Of a stretch of 64,000 bases of DNA, positions 28,467 through 37,256 are shown in pieces (the first letter of the stretch is position 1; each line of letters opens with the position of its first letter). Source of the DNA: Bordetella avium (GTDB lineage: Bacteria > Pseudomonadota > Gammaproteobacteria > Burkholderiales > Burkholderiaceae_B); contig NZ_CP139969.1 of assembly GCF_034424645.1 (NCBI RefSeq), positions 1,178,001 through 1,242,000 of the forward strand. The letters run 5' to 3'. The notes under the pieces were generated by a model, which worked only from the letters and a program-made list of their open reading frames with translations, ran no database searches and had not been told where the DNA came from. The translations under genes were made by a program, and so were the position numbers.

Positions 28467-29973
28467 CACGGTCGTCACTCTGCGTTCGCTCTCGGATCTG
28501 CAACCCGCGTTTTCGCGCGTGCTGCAACATGAGTTTGATCTGGGCGGCCTGACAGGGCAAATATGTCCGGTGCTGTTGGAGGACGGCCATGCAGCGCTTT
28601 TTGCGCAGGCCCGCTACGCCCGTGGCGCCTGGGCCGCAGAGCTGTTGCGTCTGTTGCGCGAGCGTGGTTATCCGCTCGCCAGCCCCGCCTGCTATCAGGT
28701 CGATGCTGCCTTGCTTCTGAGTCTGTTGCGCGAATCGAACGCCGCTCCCGTCAGACCCGCAACAGGCCGTCCTGCGTTGGCAATGCTCTTTGAAGACATC
28801 GTGCGGGCCGGTCTGCGCGCTGGCGCAAGCGACATTCATCTCAATGCGATGGCCGAAGATGCTGCCCAGGTGCGCTACAGCATCGATGGGCGCTATGTCA
28901 GGCTGCCCGAAGTTTCGTCGCTGGCGAGAGCCACGCTGATGGATATGCTTGCCGTCGTTTGGATGGATGTCGCAGGTGGCAATGGCGCGGTGTTTGATCC
29001 GCGACAAGAGCAGCAGGGCCGGATTGTCTGCCGGATAGATGGGCAGGAATGGATGTTGCGCTGGGCTTCGCTCGCCACCGATAACGGCCCTTCTGTCTGC
29101 CTGAGGATTCTGCGGCGAGATGCTGCGGTGGGCTCCAGCCTGATCGATCTGGGCTTTGATGCCTCTCAGGCGAGGTTGTTGCGGCAGGCTTGCGCTCGCG
29201 AGGGTGGGGCCATCGTAGTGGCGGGCAGGGTGGGGTCCGGCAAATCCACCACTTTGGCGACCTTGCTCAGAGGGCTTTCTTCCAGCCGAAAAATCGTCAC
29301 GCTCGAAGACCCAGTTGAACTGCGTATCAATCACGCCTTGCAAAATACCGTGGGGCGAGGTCTGGATGCCGACCACGATGGTGTCTTTGATGCCAAACTG
29401 AAAACGCTCAAGCGCAGCGCCATGAATGATGTCTACCTGGGCGAAGTTCGGGACCAGGAAACCGGGCGTGCTTTCATGGACCTTGTGGGGTCGGGCGTCA
29501 GTGTCTACACCACGGTTCATGCCGGCTCGGCGCATGCCATCGTGGCCCGGCTCGCCTCCGACTTCATCGGGGTTCCGCTCGATTTTCTTCGCACGGAGGG
29601 CGCGCTCAAACTCTTGGTTTATCAAGAACTGTTGCCGCGTCCCTGCCCGCACTGCGCTCGGGATGCCGGCGTGCTCTATCGGGGCGCCCGGGCGGCTGCC
29701 TGGTCCAGGGTGCTGCGCGCCTTGCCTGTCGAGGCCGGCCTGCGTTTGCGTAATCCGGCAGGCTGCCGTCATTGTGGGCAGGGTGCGCTGCCTGGCTATC
29801 TCGGGCGCAGCGTCGCTGCCGAAATTCTGTCAGGCCAGGGGCTTGGCAAGGCCTCCTGGCCGCAAGTGTTGGCAGCCAAGGTCTTGCGTGGTGATATCGA
29901 TCCCCGTTTGTGGGCCGTCCGCATGGGGGGTGTCGAGGCGCTGGCACGTCACATGGAGGCTGGCCATGCGTGA
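28459..29973 (+). CDS. pilQ: Pilus assembly/secretion ATPase (PilQ-like, GspE superfamily)
   Basis: This 504-residue hexameric ATPase has the Walker A site GRVGSGKST near residue 260. It also has the Asp box KIVTLEDPVELRI, the Walker B region LGEVRDQETGRAFMDLVGSG and the His box STVHAG-like VYTTVHAGSAHA. A late zinc-type tetracysteine reads RPCPHCARD and AGCRHCGQG. It powers pilus extension; in R64-type systems this ATPase is called PilQ, which is not the secretin PilQ of type IVa pili. The ATG at 28459 overlaps pilP by eight bases. No PilT-type retraction ATPase is present nearby. Confidence 0.9.
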   Translation: MIDTVVTLRSLSDLQPAFSRVLQHEFDLGGLTGQICPVLLEDGHAALFAQARYARGAWAAELLRLLRERGYPLASPACYQVDAALLLSLLRESNAAPVRPATGRPALAMLFEDIVRAGLRAGASDIHLNAMAEDAAQVRYSIDGRYVRLPEVSSLARATLMDMLAVVWMDVAGGNGAVFDPRQEQQGRIVCRIDGQEWMLRWASLATDNGPSVCLRILRRDAAVGSSLIDLGFDASQARLLRQACAREGGAIVVAGRVGSGKSTTLATLLRGLSSSRKIVTLEDPVELRINHALQNTVGRGLDADHDGVFDAKLKTLKRSAMNDVYLGEVRDQETGRAFMDLVGSGVSVYTTVHAGSAHAIVARLASDFIGVPLDFLRTEGALKLLVYQELLPRPCPHCARDAGVLYRGARAAAWSRVLRALPVEAGLRLRNPAGCRHCGQGALPGYLGRSVAAEILSGQGLGKASWPQVLAAKVLRGDIDPRLWAVRMGGVEALARHMEAGHA

Positions 29974-31066
29974 ATCCTGGATTCAATTAAGGCTGGACGC
30001 CTGGCGCTTCCAGCGAGCCAGAGCCGATTACTACGCCTACCTGGGTGCCTTGCTGCAGGCCAGCGAGGGGCGTGTCGCCCTGCGCGATATTTTCGCCAAC
30101 GATCTGCTGCGTTATGGCCCAGGGAATTACCGGGGTCGCTTGGGCGCACGCTGGGCCAGCGCTTGCGGCACGCACGGCGGAGATTTGGCGGTGCTTTGGA
30201 CCGGCGTCGCACCCGCCCAGGATTGCCTCTTGCTCGCGACCGCGCAATCGGCGGGCAGCGCTGCCTTGGCGCAAAGCCTGCTCGATCTCGCACAGGCCAG
30301 CCGTCTTGCGGATGATGCCTGGCGGCAGATAAAAGGCGCGGTGCTGGCCGTTGCGCTAGCGCTGACCGTGCTCATTGCCACGTTATGGGCGCTGCCGCTT
30401 TTTACCGTGCCCCACTTGGTTCAGGTGTTTGCCGATCTGCCTGCGGCTTATTACGGTCCCTGGACGCGCGCGCTGACGCGTTTCGCCGGGCATATGGTCT
30501 GGGCAGGGCCGCTGTCCGCAGTGCTGGCGGCGGCTAGTCTTGCTGTCTGGCTTTGGTCTTTTGGGCGTTGGCGCGGGGCCTTGCGCAGCCGTTTCGACAG
30601 AGTAGGGCCCTGGCGTCTTTACCGCGATTCGCAGGCCATCCGCTTTCTGAGTCTGCTCGAGGTGCTGATCCGCGACCGTGGCGCTATCGATGCGCGCTTG
30701 AGAGCGGCCTTGAAGGCCTTGCGGCAATATGCCTTGCCCTGGTTGGCCGGACATATCGACGAAATGCTAGCGCGTATCGACCGAGGGGAGGTGCAGGCCA
30801 GCACCTTCAACACGGGCTTGCTCGACAGACAGCTGTGGTGGTTTATGAGTGACATGATGGCCGCGCATGGCATCGAGGCTGGCTTGTCGCGCGCACGCCA
30901 GCGCATCGAGCAGGCCTGGCTTCCGCAGTTGGCTGCCCAGGTGCTGTTCTGGCGTTGGTTGCTGCTGCTGGGCACCGTGCTGTGCATGCTGGCTTTGGTG
31001 TTTTGGCACTACGGGGTCATCGACGAACTCAGGCGCGGTCTGGGCCATTTCTATTCCAGTCATTGA
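29966..31066 (+). CDS. pilR: Pilus platform protein, GspF/PilC superfamily (PilR-like)
   Basis: This 366-residue inner-membrane protein has three hydrophobic segments, near residues 120-140 (GAVLAVALALTVLIATLWALP), 185-205 (AVLAAASLAVWLWSFG) and 335-355 (LLLLGTVLCMLALVFWHY). Cytoplasmic T2SSF-type domains lie before and after the middle segment (RFLSLLEVLIRDRGAIDARLRAALK). It is the inner-membrane platform that meets the ATPase. The ATG at 29966 overlaps pilQ by eight bases. The name PilR here follows R64 usage and is not the two-component regulator PilR. Confidence 0.85.
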   Translation: MRESWIQLRLDAWRFQRARADYYAYLGALLQASEGRVALRDIFANDLLRYGPGNYRGRLGARWASACGTHGGDLAVLWTGVAPAQDCLLLATAQSAGSAALAQSLLDLAQASRLADDAWRQIKGAVLAVALALTVLIATLWALPLFTVPHLVQVFADLPAAYYGPWTRALTRFAGHMVWAGPLSAVLAAASLAVWLWSFGRWRGALRSRFDRVGPWRLYRDSQAIRFLSLLEVLIRDRGAIDARLRAALKALRQYALPWLAGHIDEMLARIDRGEVQASTFNTGLLDRQLWWFMSDMMAAHGIEAGLSRARQRIEQAWLPQLAAQVLFWRWLLLLGTVLCMLALVFWHYGVIDELRRGLGHFYSSH

Positions 31067-31092
31067 GCGGTTTTTTCAGCAGAGGAGTACTC

Positions 31093-31686
31093 ATGCGTCA
31101 TCTACCACCTGCCGCCAGCCGGGCCGCCCGGCAGAGCGGTTTTTCTTTGATCGAAGTCTCTGTTGTTGCGGCCATCCTGCTGGTCGTGGCCATCATTAGC
31201 GTGCCGTCCATCCAGGCTTACGTCGTCGAAAGCCGTGTCCCCAGGCTCGCCGAAGAGCTGCAACGTTTCGTGGTGCGCATGCGTGTGCTCGGCCTCGGTG
31301 GATCCGCGACGCCCTATGCGGGCGTAAACACGGCTACCCTGGCGGCCGCAATGCGTGACTCGAATGCCGTGACGGTCTCCGGGCAAGGACAGGGCGCCGT
31401 GGTGAGCCATGGCCTGGGTGATGGGGGGATCACCCTGACGAGCGCTTCCCGGGCAGGTGGGGCCGCAGGCTCGGCCTTCACACTCAAGCTGGACCGGGTG
31501 CATGCGGCAGCCTGCCCTGGTATCGCCACCGCCTTGCAAAGCCTGGCCTCACGTGTCAGTGTGCAGGGACAGGGGGAGGCCGTGGTGGTCAAGGATGCCG
31601 AGGCCAGCCCGGCCAAAGCCTATGATGCCCTGCGAGCCTCGGCGCAATGTGCCGATCGCAACACCTTTGTGTTTACGCTGCCGTGA
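31093..31686 (+). CDS. pilS: Type IVb major prepilin
   Basis: The 197-residue prepilin has a 16-residue leader ending in SRAARQSG and then FSLIEVSVVAAILLVVAIIS, with Gly at -1, Phe at +1 and Glu at +5. This is the standard class III pilin cleavage and helix pattern. The globular part has a likely disulfide pair (AAACPGIAT and SAQCADRN) near the C-terminus. R64 PilS is the major thin-pilus subunit. A good AGAGGAG precedes the ATG by five bases. The stop overlaps the pilV GTG start. The leader needs a prepilin peptidase that is not encoded in this operon. Confidence 0.9.
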   Translation: MRHLPPAASRAARQSGFSLIEVSVVAAILLVVAIISVPSIQAYVVESRVPRLAEELQRFVVRMRVLGLGGSATPYAGVNTATLAAAMRDSNAVTVSGQGQGAVVSHGLGDGGITLTSASRAGGAAGSAFTLKLDRVHAAACPGIATALQSLASRVSVQGQGEAVVVKDAEASPAKAYDALRASAQCADRNTFVFTLP

Positions 31687-32681
31687 AGCGCAGACAACAA
31701 GGCTATGCCCTGCTCGAACTGATGGTCGCTTTGGCGATCGGCTTGCTGCTGAGCGTCCTGGCTGCTGGCAAGTGGGCCAGGGAGGCTGATGATCTGGCCC
31801 TGCGTGCGAGCGGCCAATGGATGGCGCAGCTTCGCCTGGCGTTGGAGCAGGCTTTACTGAAGAGGCAGTCCGGCAGCGCATCGCCGTTTGGCGATCCTGC
31901 CGCGCCCACCCTGGCCGAGCTGGTCCGAGCGGGCTTTTTACCGCCCGGTTTTCCGCTGCGCTCTCCTGCGGGTTTTGGCGTCAGTCTGCGCGTGTTGCCC
32001 ACGGCTGGCTGCACAGATGGCGCCTGCCGAGTGGACGGTCTAGTCATTGCAGATCAGGCTTTGCAAACGCCATCGGGTGAGCCTGACCTGATGCGGCTCT
32101 CGCCTTTGCTACAGCCTCTGGGCGCGGAGGGCGGTTATGCGGACGCCAGCTTAAGTGGCGCGCAATTCCGCTATCCCAACCCGCCGGTGCCCGGTATGGC
32201 TGCCTTAAAGCCGGGAACGCCCTTTGCCTGGGCGGGGACGCATGGCGGTCTGGACCCCCGCTATGTGCGCGTTGGCGATGACCGAGACCCTCAACTGAAG
32301 GCCGGCCTGAGCGTGGGCGGCGCCATCCAGGCGGCTGGAAGCCTGCTTGCGGGCGGGGTGGTTCGCGCTGAGGCGCGACGTCAGCAGGGCGGGTTTTGTC
32401 AGCCAGGTGAAAAGGGGGCGCTGGCGCAGGACGCAAACGGAAAGCTGCTGCATTGCCAGCAATCTCGTTGGCGTCCGGTGGAGGGTCGGTTTGGTGGCGC
32501 CTATGCGCACAACAATATTTATGGCTGCCGCATGCACAACGGAAAAAGCACCAAAAACCCGCTTACCGGGGAATGCTCCTGCGCTAAGGGATATGCGCCC
32601 ACGCTGGTCGCTTACGGGGGTAAATGGTTGGAGACCGAGGGTTGGACTTACGGCTACGTCTGCATTAGCGAGGATTCGTAG
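31683..32681 (+). CDS. pilV: PilV-like minor tip pilin with cysteine-rich tail (GTG start)
   Basis: The 332-residue prepilin starts at GTG 31683, overlapping the pilS stop (GTGA). It has a short leader MKRRQQG, then YALLELMVALAIGLLLSVLAAG, with Glu at +5 but Tyr instead of Phe/Met at +1. The C-terminal third is cysteine rich: GGFCQPGEKGALAQDANGKL, LHCQQSRWRPV, YGCRMHN, GECSCAKGYAP and YVCISEDS. The G-x-x-C...G...A.D..G.LL.C...W pattern resembles the shufflon-tail domains of R64-type PilV adhesins. It is the last gene of the pil operon. No recombinase or shufflon repeats lie downstream. Confidence 0.8.
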   Translation: MKRRQQGYALLELMVALAIGLLLSVLAAGKWAREADDLALRASGQWMAQLRLALEQALLKRQSGSASPFGDPAAPTLAELVRAGFLPPGFPLRSPAGFGVSLRVLPTAGCTDGACRVDGLVIADQALQTPSGEPDLMRLSPLLQPLGAEGGYADASLSGAQFRYPNPPVPGMAALKPGTPFAWAGTHGGLDPRYVRVGDDRDPQLKAGLSVGGAIQAAGSLLAGGVVRAEARRQQGGFCQPGEKGALAQDANGKLLHCQQSRWRPVEGRFGGAYAHNNIYGCRMHNGKSTKNPLTGECSCAKGYAPTLVAYGGKWLETEGWTYGYVCISEDS

Positions 32682-32697
32682 CAGGGGAGGGCGGTGT

Positions 32698-32726
32698 CTG
32701 GCAAGTGGGCGTCCAGCCTCTATAAT
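32698..32726 (+). promoter_or_regulatory. Candidate promoter for alaS
   Basis: CTGGCA and TATAAT are separated by 17 bases, just after the pilV stop. Predicted initiation near 32733 leaves a short leader before the ATG at 32759. Confidence 0.55.
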
Positions 32727-32758
32727 CAAAGATTCGCCAAAATCCTGATTCATCCACG

Positions 32759-35380
32759 ATGAAATCCTCCGAGATTCGCCAGAAGTTCCTGCAGTTCTTC
32801 CAGTCCAAGGGGCACAGCATCGTGCCGTCGTCTTCGCTGGTGCCCGGCAATGATCCGACGCTGCTCTTTACCAACTCCGGTATGGTGCAGTTCAAGGACG
32901 TCTTTACCGGCAAGGAAAAACGCCCATACACCCGAGCTACGTCCTCGCAGCGCAGCGTGCGCGCGGGCGGCAAACATAACGACCTGGAAAACGTCGGTTA
33001 CACCGCTCGCCACCATACCTTCTTCGAGATGCTGGGCAACTTCAGCTTCGGAGACTACTTCAAGCAAGACGCCATCCGTTTTGCCTGGGAATTGCTGACT
33101 ACGGTGTACAAGCTCCCGGTCGAGAAGCTGTGGGTGACGGTTTACCAGGAAGACGACGAGGCCTATGACATCTGGGCCAAGGAGGTCGGCGTGCCTACCG
33201 AGCGCATCATCCGCATCGGCGATAACAAGGGCGCGCGCTACGCTTCGGACAACTTCTGGCAAATGGGCGACACCGGCCCCTGCGGCCCGTGTACCGAAAT
33301 TTTCTATGACCACGGCCCCGATATCTGGGGCGGTCCCCCGGGATCGCCCGAAGAAGACGGCGACCGCTATATCGAAATCTGGAACCTCGTGTTCATGCAG
33401 TTCGAGCGAGACGCCGCAGGCAATATGACGCCGCTGCCCAAGCCCTGCGTAGATACCGGCATGGGGCTGGAGCGTATTGCCGCCGTATTGCAAGGCGTGC
33501 ATTCCAACTACGAAATCGATCTGTTTCAGAAGCTGATCACCGCTGCGGCCCGCGAAACCGGCGTGCAAGATCTGCATGACAACTCGCTCAAGGTCATTGC
33601 TGACCATATCCGCGCCTGCTCCTTCCTGATCGTCGATGGCGTCATTCCCAGCAATGAGGGCCGGGGTTATGTGCTGCGCCGCATCGTGCGCCGCGCCTTG
33701 CGTCATGGTTACAAATTGGGCCAGACCAAACCGTTCTTTTATCGCCTGGTGCCCGATCTGGTCGCTCAAATGGGCGAGGCCTATCCCGAGCTTGCCAATA
33801 TGGCCGAGCGTGTGGGGCAGGTGCTCAAGCAAGAAGAAGAGCGTTTCGGTGAAACGCTAGAGCACGGCATGAAGATTCTCGATGTCGCGCTGGCCCAGGT
33901 GCCCAAGGGTGGGCTGCTTGACGGCAATACGCTGTTCACCCTGTATGACACCTATGGTTTCCCGGTCGACCTCACCGCCGACATCTGTCGTGAGCGCGAA
34001 GTCGAGATCGACATGGCGGGCTTTGAGGCCGCCATGGAGCGTCAGCGCGATCAGGCCCGTGCGGCCGGCAAGTTCAAGATGGCCGAAGGCCTGAACTATG
34101 AGGGCGCTCAGACCCGTTTTGAGGGCTATGAGCAGCTCGAGCTCAGCGGCGCCAAGGTAACGGCCTTGTATGTGGATGGCACCCAGACCGATCAGGTCCG
34201 GGCAGGCCAGCAGGCCGTCGTCGTGCTCGACGCCACGCCTTTCTATGCCGAGTCGGGTGGTCAGGTGGGCGACACCGGCCTGCTCGTGGCTGACGGGTTA
34301 CGTTTCGCCGTGGCGGACACCCTGAAGGTTCAGGCAGGGGTGTTTGGTCACCATGGTCTGCTCGAAGAGGGCGTGCTCAAGGTGGGTGATACCCTGCTGG
34401 CCCGCGTCGATGCGGTGCGCCGCGCGCGCACGGTGCGCAACCACTCCGCCACGCACTTGATGCACAAGGCCTTGCGCGAAGTGCTGGGCGCGCATGTGCA
34501 ACAGCGCGGTTCCCTGGTCGATCCCGACAAGACCCGTTTTGACTTCGCGCATGATGCCCCCATGACGGCCGAGCAGATCGCCCGCGTGGAAGCCATAGTT
34601 AACGCCGAAGTGCTCGCCAATCAGGCTGCCCAGGCCCGCGTCATGGCCTATGACGACGCTGTCAAGGGCGGGGCCATGGCTTTGTTCGGCGAGAAGTACG
34701 GCGATACGGTGCGTGTGCTCGATATCGGCTTCTCGCGTGAGCTGTGCGGCGGCACCCATGTCAGTCGCACGGGCGATATCGGCTTGTTCAAGATCGTGTC
34801 CGAGGGGGGGGTGGCGGCGGGCGTGCGCCGTGTCGAAGCGATCACCGGCGATAACGCGCTGGTTTGGGTTCAGGAGCAAAACGCGTTGCTGCAACGTGCG
34901 GCTGGCGTGCTGCGTTCCCCGGTAGCCGAGCTGCCCGAACGCATCGCCCAGGTTCAGGATCAGGTCAAAGCTCTCGAGAAAGACCTGGAGCAGGCGCGCG
35001 CCAAGTTGGCCGCCAGCGCGGGCAATGATCTGGCCGACAAATCTGCCGTTGAGATCAAGGGTGTGAAGGTGCTGGCTGCCGTCATCAATGATGTCGATCC
35101 CAAGGCGCTTCGTGGCATGGTCGACAACCTCAAGGACAAGCTTAAGCCGGCTATTGTGCTGCTTGCCGCCAGCGCTGACGGCAAGATCAGCCTGGTGGGT
35201 GGTGTCACCGCCGACCAGACCGCCAAGGTCAAGGCGGGCGATCTGGTGGGTTTCGTGGCGGCTCAGGTGGGAGGCAAGGGCGGCGGCCGTCCCGATATGG
35301 CCATGGGCGGCGGCACGGATGTGGCGGCGCTGCCTGCAGCCATTGCCAGCGTTCAGGACTGGGTCAATGAGCGTCTTTGA
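32759..35380 (+). CDS. alaS: Alanyl-tRNA synthetase
   Basis: The 873-residue product is the normal AlaRS length. The catalytic core opens [29 protein letters not shown] and includes [14 protein letters not shown]. The editing domain has [12 protein letters not shown] and CGGTHV, which supply the zinc-binding His and Cys residues. A coiled region follows ([15 protein letters not shown]), then the C-Ala domain with [12 protein letters not shown]. It charges tRNA-Ala and clears mischarged Ser/Gly. A run of eight Gs (34804-34811) lies inside the coding region. The TusA-family gene starts inside its last codons. Confidence 0.98.
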   Translation: MKSSEIRQKFLQFFQSKGHSIVPSSSLVPGNDPTLLFTNSGMVQFKDVFTGKEKRPYTRATSSQRSVRAGGKHNDLENVGYTARHHTFFEMLGNFSFGDYFKQDAIRFAWELLTTVYKLPVEKLWVTVYQEDDEAYDIWAKEVGVPTERIIRIGDNKGARYASDNFWQMGDTGPCGPCTEIFYDHGPDIWGGPPGSPEEDGDRYIEIWNLVFMQFERDAAGNMTPLPKPCVDTGMGLERIAAVLQGVHSNYEIDLFQKLITAAARETGVQDLHDNSLKVIADHIRACSFLIVDGVIPSNEGRGYVLRRIVRRALRHGYKLGQTKPFFYRLVPDLVAQMGEAYPELANMAERVGQVLKQEEERFGETLEHGMKILDVALAQVPKGGLLDGNTLFTLYDTYGFPVDLTADICREREVEIDMAGFEAAMERQRDQARAAGKFKMAEGLNYEGAQTRFEGYEQLELSGAKVTALYVDGTQTDQVRAGQQAVVVLDATPFYAESGGQVGDTGLLVADGLRFAVADTLKVQAGVFGHHGLLEEGVLKVGDTLLARVDAVRRARTVRNHSATHLMHKALREVLGAHVQQRGSLVDPDKTRFDFAHDAPMTAEQIARVEAIVNAEVLANQAAQARVMAYDDAVKGGAMALFGEKYGDTVRVLDIGFSRELCGGTHVSRTGDIGLFKIVSEGGVAAGVRRVEAITGDNALVWVQEQNALLQRAAGVLRSPVAELPERIAQVQDQVKALEKDLEQARAKLAASAGNDLADKSAVEIKGVKVLAAVINDVDPKALRGMVDNLKDKLKPAIVLLAASADGKISLVGGVTADQTAKVKAGDLVGFVAAQVGGKGGGRPDMAMGGGTDVAALPAAIASVQDWVNERL

Positions 35381-35618
35381 CACCGCCGCGCCCCCCTTCG
35401 ATCTGGAGGTCGATGCCAGCGGACTGAACTGTCCGCTGCCCATTCTGCGCGCCAAGAAAGCCCTCGCGCAATTGGTCAGCGGCCAGATCTTGCGCGTCAT
35501 CACGACTGACGTAAAAGCCGAACGTGACTTTCAGGCTTTTGCGACGCAGTCCGGTAATGCGCTGCTGGCTCAGATCGCGCAGGCTGATCGCGTCGAGCAC
35601 TATCTGCGCCGGCGTTAA
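35367..35618 (+). CDS. TusA-family sulfur carrier protein
   Basis: The 83-residue product has the TusA/SirA signature [18 protein letters not shown], with the reactive cysteine in CPxP at residue 22, and the [17 protein letters not shown] beta-strand region. Proteins of this family carry persulfide sulfur for tRNA thiolation or cofactor synthesis. Which pathway this one serves is not shown by its neighbours. The ATG at 35367 overlaps the end of alaS by 14 bases, so the two are translated from one transcript. A strong terminator follows. Confidence 0.88.
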   Translation: MSVFDTAAPPFDLEVDASGLNCPLPILRAKKALAQLVSGQILRVITTDVKAERDFQAFATQSGNALLAQIAQADRVEHYLRRR

Positions 35619-35640
35619 GTCATCGGGCCTGGCCAATGAG

Positions 35641-35672
35641 AAAGCCCCCGGATTGATGAATCCGGGGGCTTT
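35641..35672. terminator. Bidirectional terminator
   Basis: A 14-bp perfect inverted repeat (AAAGCCCCCGGATT / AATCCGGGGGCTTT) around a GATG loop, between the convergent TusA-family gene and the exported-protein gene. T-tracts flank it on the plus side (TTCGTTTTCTTT). Confidence 0.9.
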
Positions 35673-35718
35673 CGTTTTCTTTAGCCCGGCCCGGGCCGCC
35701 AGGGCGGGTCTTGCTGTT

Positions 35719-36330
35719 TTAAGGCTTGCTGCTGGCTGGTGCGATTACAGCGCCGGCCATGGTGCGGGTAAACGTAAAGTCCACCAGATCGCCTTCTTTC
35801 AGTTCGCCCAGCTTCTTGATGGCCAGAGGGTCACGCACGACGATGGTTTCCCGCTTGCCGGAGGGGCCTTGGAGGATAACCGTGTTGGTGGCGCGATTGA
35901 TGTGCCAGATTTCAGCCGTGATGACGGTCTGCACGGCGGCGCCGCCGCCGGGCATCTGCCCCGGTTCTGATTGGGCCTGAGCCGTTTCCGTGCGCACTTC
36001 CGGTACCCCCGAGCCCTTGGGTCGGGTCGTGATGGCAAGTGATTCGTAATAGCGCAGGCGCAGGGTGTCGCCGATCTTGATGCGGTCGAAGTTCCGGATC
36101 TCGGGCCCCGCCTTCAAAGACAGCGTCTCGCCATTGCGTTCTTTGATGGTGACGATCCGGTTCGCAGCATCCAGGGCCGTGATGTCGCCAATGATGTTCA
36201 GCACAGCGGCGTCGATCACGCGGGCCTGCGCGGGCGCCGTCAGCAGCGGAGCGCTCATCGCTAAGGCGGCGCCGAGCAGCGCGACGGCGCGTACATGGGT
36301 GGGCAGGCCAAACAACTTGCGGACTTTCAT
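35719..36330 (-). CDS. Exported protein of unknown function with two similar halves
   Basis: This 203-residue protein has a signal peptide (AVALLGAALAMSAPLLTAPAQA). The mature part repeats a beta-rich pattern twice: ITALDAANRIVTIKERNG...IKIGDTLRLRYYESLAI, and later IWHINRATNTVILQGPSGK...LKEGDLVDFTFTRTMA. These share the order I-x-x-N-x-V-x-I, a loop, K-x-GD and a hydrophobic strand. I do not recognise the family. I chose the ATG at 36330; a TTG at 36336 is three bases from AAGGAG, while the ATG is nine. It stands alone between a terminator and the rpsP promoter region. Confidence 0.75.
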   Translation of the reverse strand: MKVRKLFGLPTHVRAVALLGAALAMSAPLLTAPAQARVIDAAVLNIIGDITALDAANRIVTIKERNGETLSLKAGPEIRNFDRIKIGDTLRLRYYESLAITTRPKGSGVPEVRTETAQAQSEPGQMPGGGAAVQTVITAEIWHINRATNTVILQGPSGKRETIVVRDPLAIKKLGELKEGDLVDFTFTRTMAGAVIAPASSKP

Positions 36331-36567
36331 AACCAAGATCTCCTTGCGGGATGCGGTAGAGTGCCGTTAGGGTGTATGCTTCGCCTTGCGGAGTTGGCGC
36401 TACGCGCTAGCTCTTCGTACAACTGGCCAGAGCAGTGAGGGCCGGTTCAGGTCTTGCTATCCTTCCGGTTTCCGGTGTCGGGCTCTGTGTCTGTCCCGGT
36501 GTCTGACCCCAGATTGCACCAACTCAGCATACGCTGTGCCAGTGCGCATTGGAGCCTGTCGCGGCGG

Positions 36568-36581
36568 CAAAACATGTTTTG
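36568..36581. promoter_or_regulatory. 14-bp perfect palindrome upstream of rpsP
   Basis: CAAAACATGTTTTG, 23 bases upstream of the rpsP -35 hexamer. Its symmetry and position suit a dimeric regulator, though no such protein is identified. Confidence 0.4.
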
Positions 36582-36603
36582 TCGGTAAAAAACGGCACTA
36601 TGT

Positions 36604-36633
36604 TTGCCAGGTCTGCGGTTTGGATGCTAGAAT
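36604..36633 (+). promoter_or_regulatory. rpsP promoter with extended -10
   Basis: TTGCCA and TAGAAT are separated by 18 bases, with TGC directly before TAGAAT (extended -10). Predicted initiation near 36640 leaves about 29 bases before the rpsP ATG. Confidence 0.65.
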
Positions 36634-36668
36634 TTCCCGTTTTTCACATCTAATTCAAGGGATTACCT

Positions 36669-36929
36669 ATGGTGGTGATTCGTCTGGCCCGTGGCGGCTC
36701 GAAGAAGCGTCCGTTTTACAATCTGGTGGCTACCGATTCGCGCAATCGCCGCGATGGCCGTTTCGTTGAGCGCGTGGGTTTCTACAACCCCGTGGGCAGC
36801 GAAGGCTCGGAAAACCTGCGCATTGCGCTGGACCGCGTGAAGTACTGGGTCGACAACGGCGCTCAGCTGTCGCCCGCCGTTGAGCGTCTGGTCAAGGAAC
36901 ACTCGGCCAAGGTTTCGGCTGCTGCCTAA
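36669..36929 (+). CDS. rpsP: 30S ribosomal protein S16
   Basis: The 86-residue product is normal for S16. It begins [41 protein letters not shown] and shows [24 protein letters not shown]16 stabilises the 30S body during assembly. It normally heads the rpsP-rimM-trmD-rplS operon. Here 327 bases with several hairpins separate it from rimM, so it may be expressed apart from the modification genes. Confidence 0.98.
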   Translation: MVVIRLARGGSKKRPFYNLVATDSRNRRDGRFVERVGFYNPVGSEGSENLRIALDRVKYWVDNGAQLSPAVERLVKEHSAKVSAAA

Positions 36930-36975
36930 GCCCTGATTGCCCGGCTTGACTGGCCTGCTGGCCAGATCAAACCTG

Positions 36976-37011
36976 CGCCAGACAAAGCAGGTTATCCTGT
37001 CAGGTCTGGCG
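36976..37011 (+). other. Nested hairpin downstream of rpsP
   Basis: An eight-bp outer stem CGCCAGAC / GTCTGGCG encloses a smaller CAGG-TTAT-CCTG stem. No T-tract follows, so it is more likely an RNA stability or processing element than a terminator. Confidence 0.5.
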
Positions 37012-37101
37012 TCGTCGCGTCGTAAAAGCTTGAAAGCGCCGGCCTTGCAGGTCTGAAAATATCGCCGCAGCATCCTGGGCGCTATTTTTTCGCTTGGCCC
37101 C

Positions 37102-37129
37102 AAAGCGCTTGTCGCGCTTTTTGCTTTTG
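37102..37129 (+). terminator. Terminator-like hairpin between rpsP and rimM (first)
   Basis: AAAGCGC-TTGTC-GCGCTTT followed by TTGCTTTTGC. It could end or attenuate the rpsP transcript before rimM. Confidence 0.55.
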
Positions 37130-37158
37130 CATTGCGGCTACGCTCGCAAGTAGACTTG

Positions 37159-37185
37159 GCCACGCCTTGGGCGTGGCTTTGTCTT
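37159..37185 (+). terminator. Terminator-like hairpin between rpsP and rimM (second)
   Basis: GCCACGCC-TTG-GGCGTGGC followed by TTTGTCTTCT, 72 bases before the rimM start. Confidence 0.5.
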
Positions 37186-37256
37186 CTGCGCAGCTTGTCA
37201 AAACGCCGCGCCTTGCCATCGGGCAGGGCGCTTGGGCGTCGAATATTGGGATCTTC

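Larger units (their letters stand above)
36331..36668. other. 338-base divergent region before rpsP
   Basis: No coding frame. Holds a 14-bp palindrome at 36568-36581 and the rpsP promoter at 36604-36633. GTGTC recurs three times at about 36475-36505 without clear meaning. Confidence 0.6.

Noticed and set aside
36475..36515. Repeated GTGTC words before rpsP
   Set aside because: Three imperfect repeats of five bases are within what chance allows in this composition and have no regular spacing.
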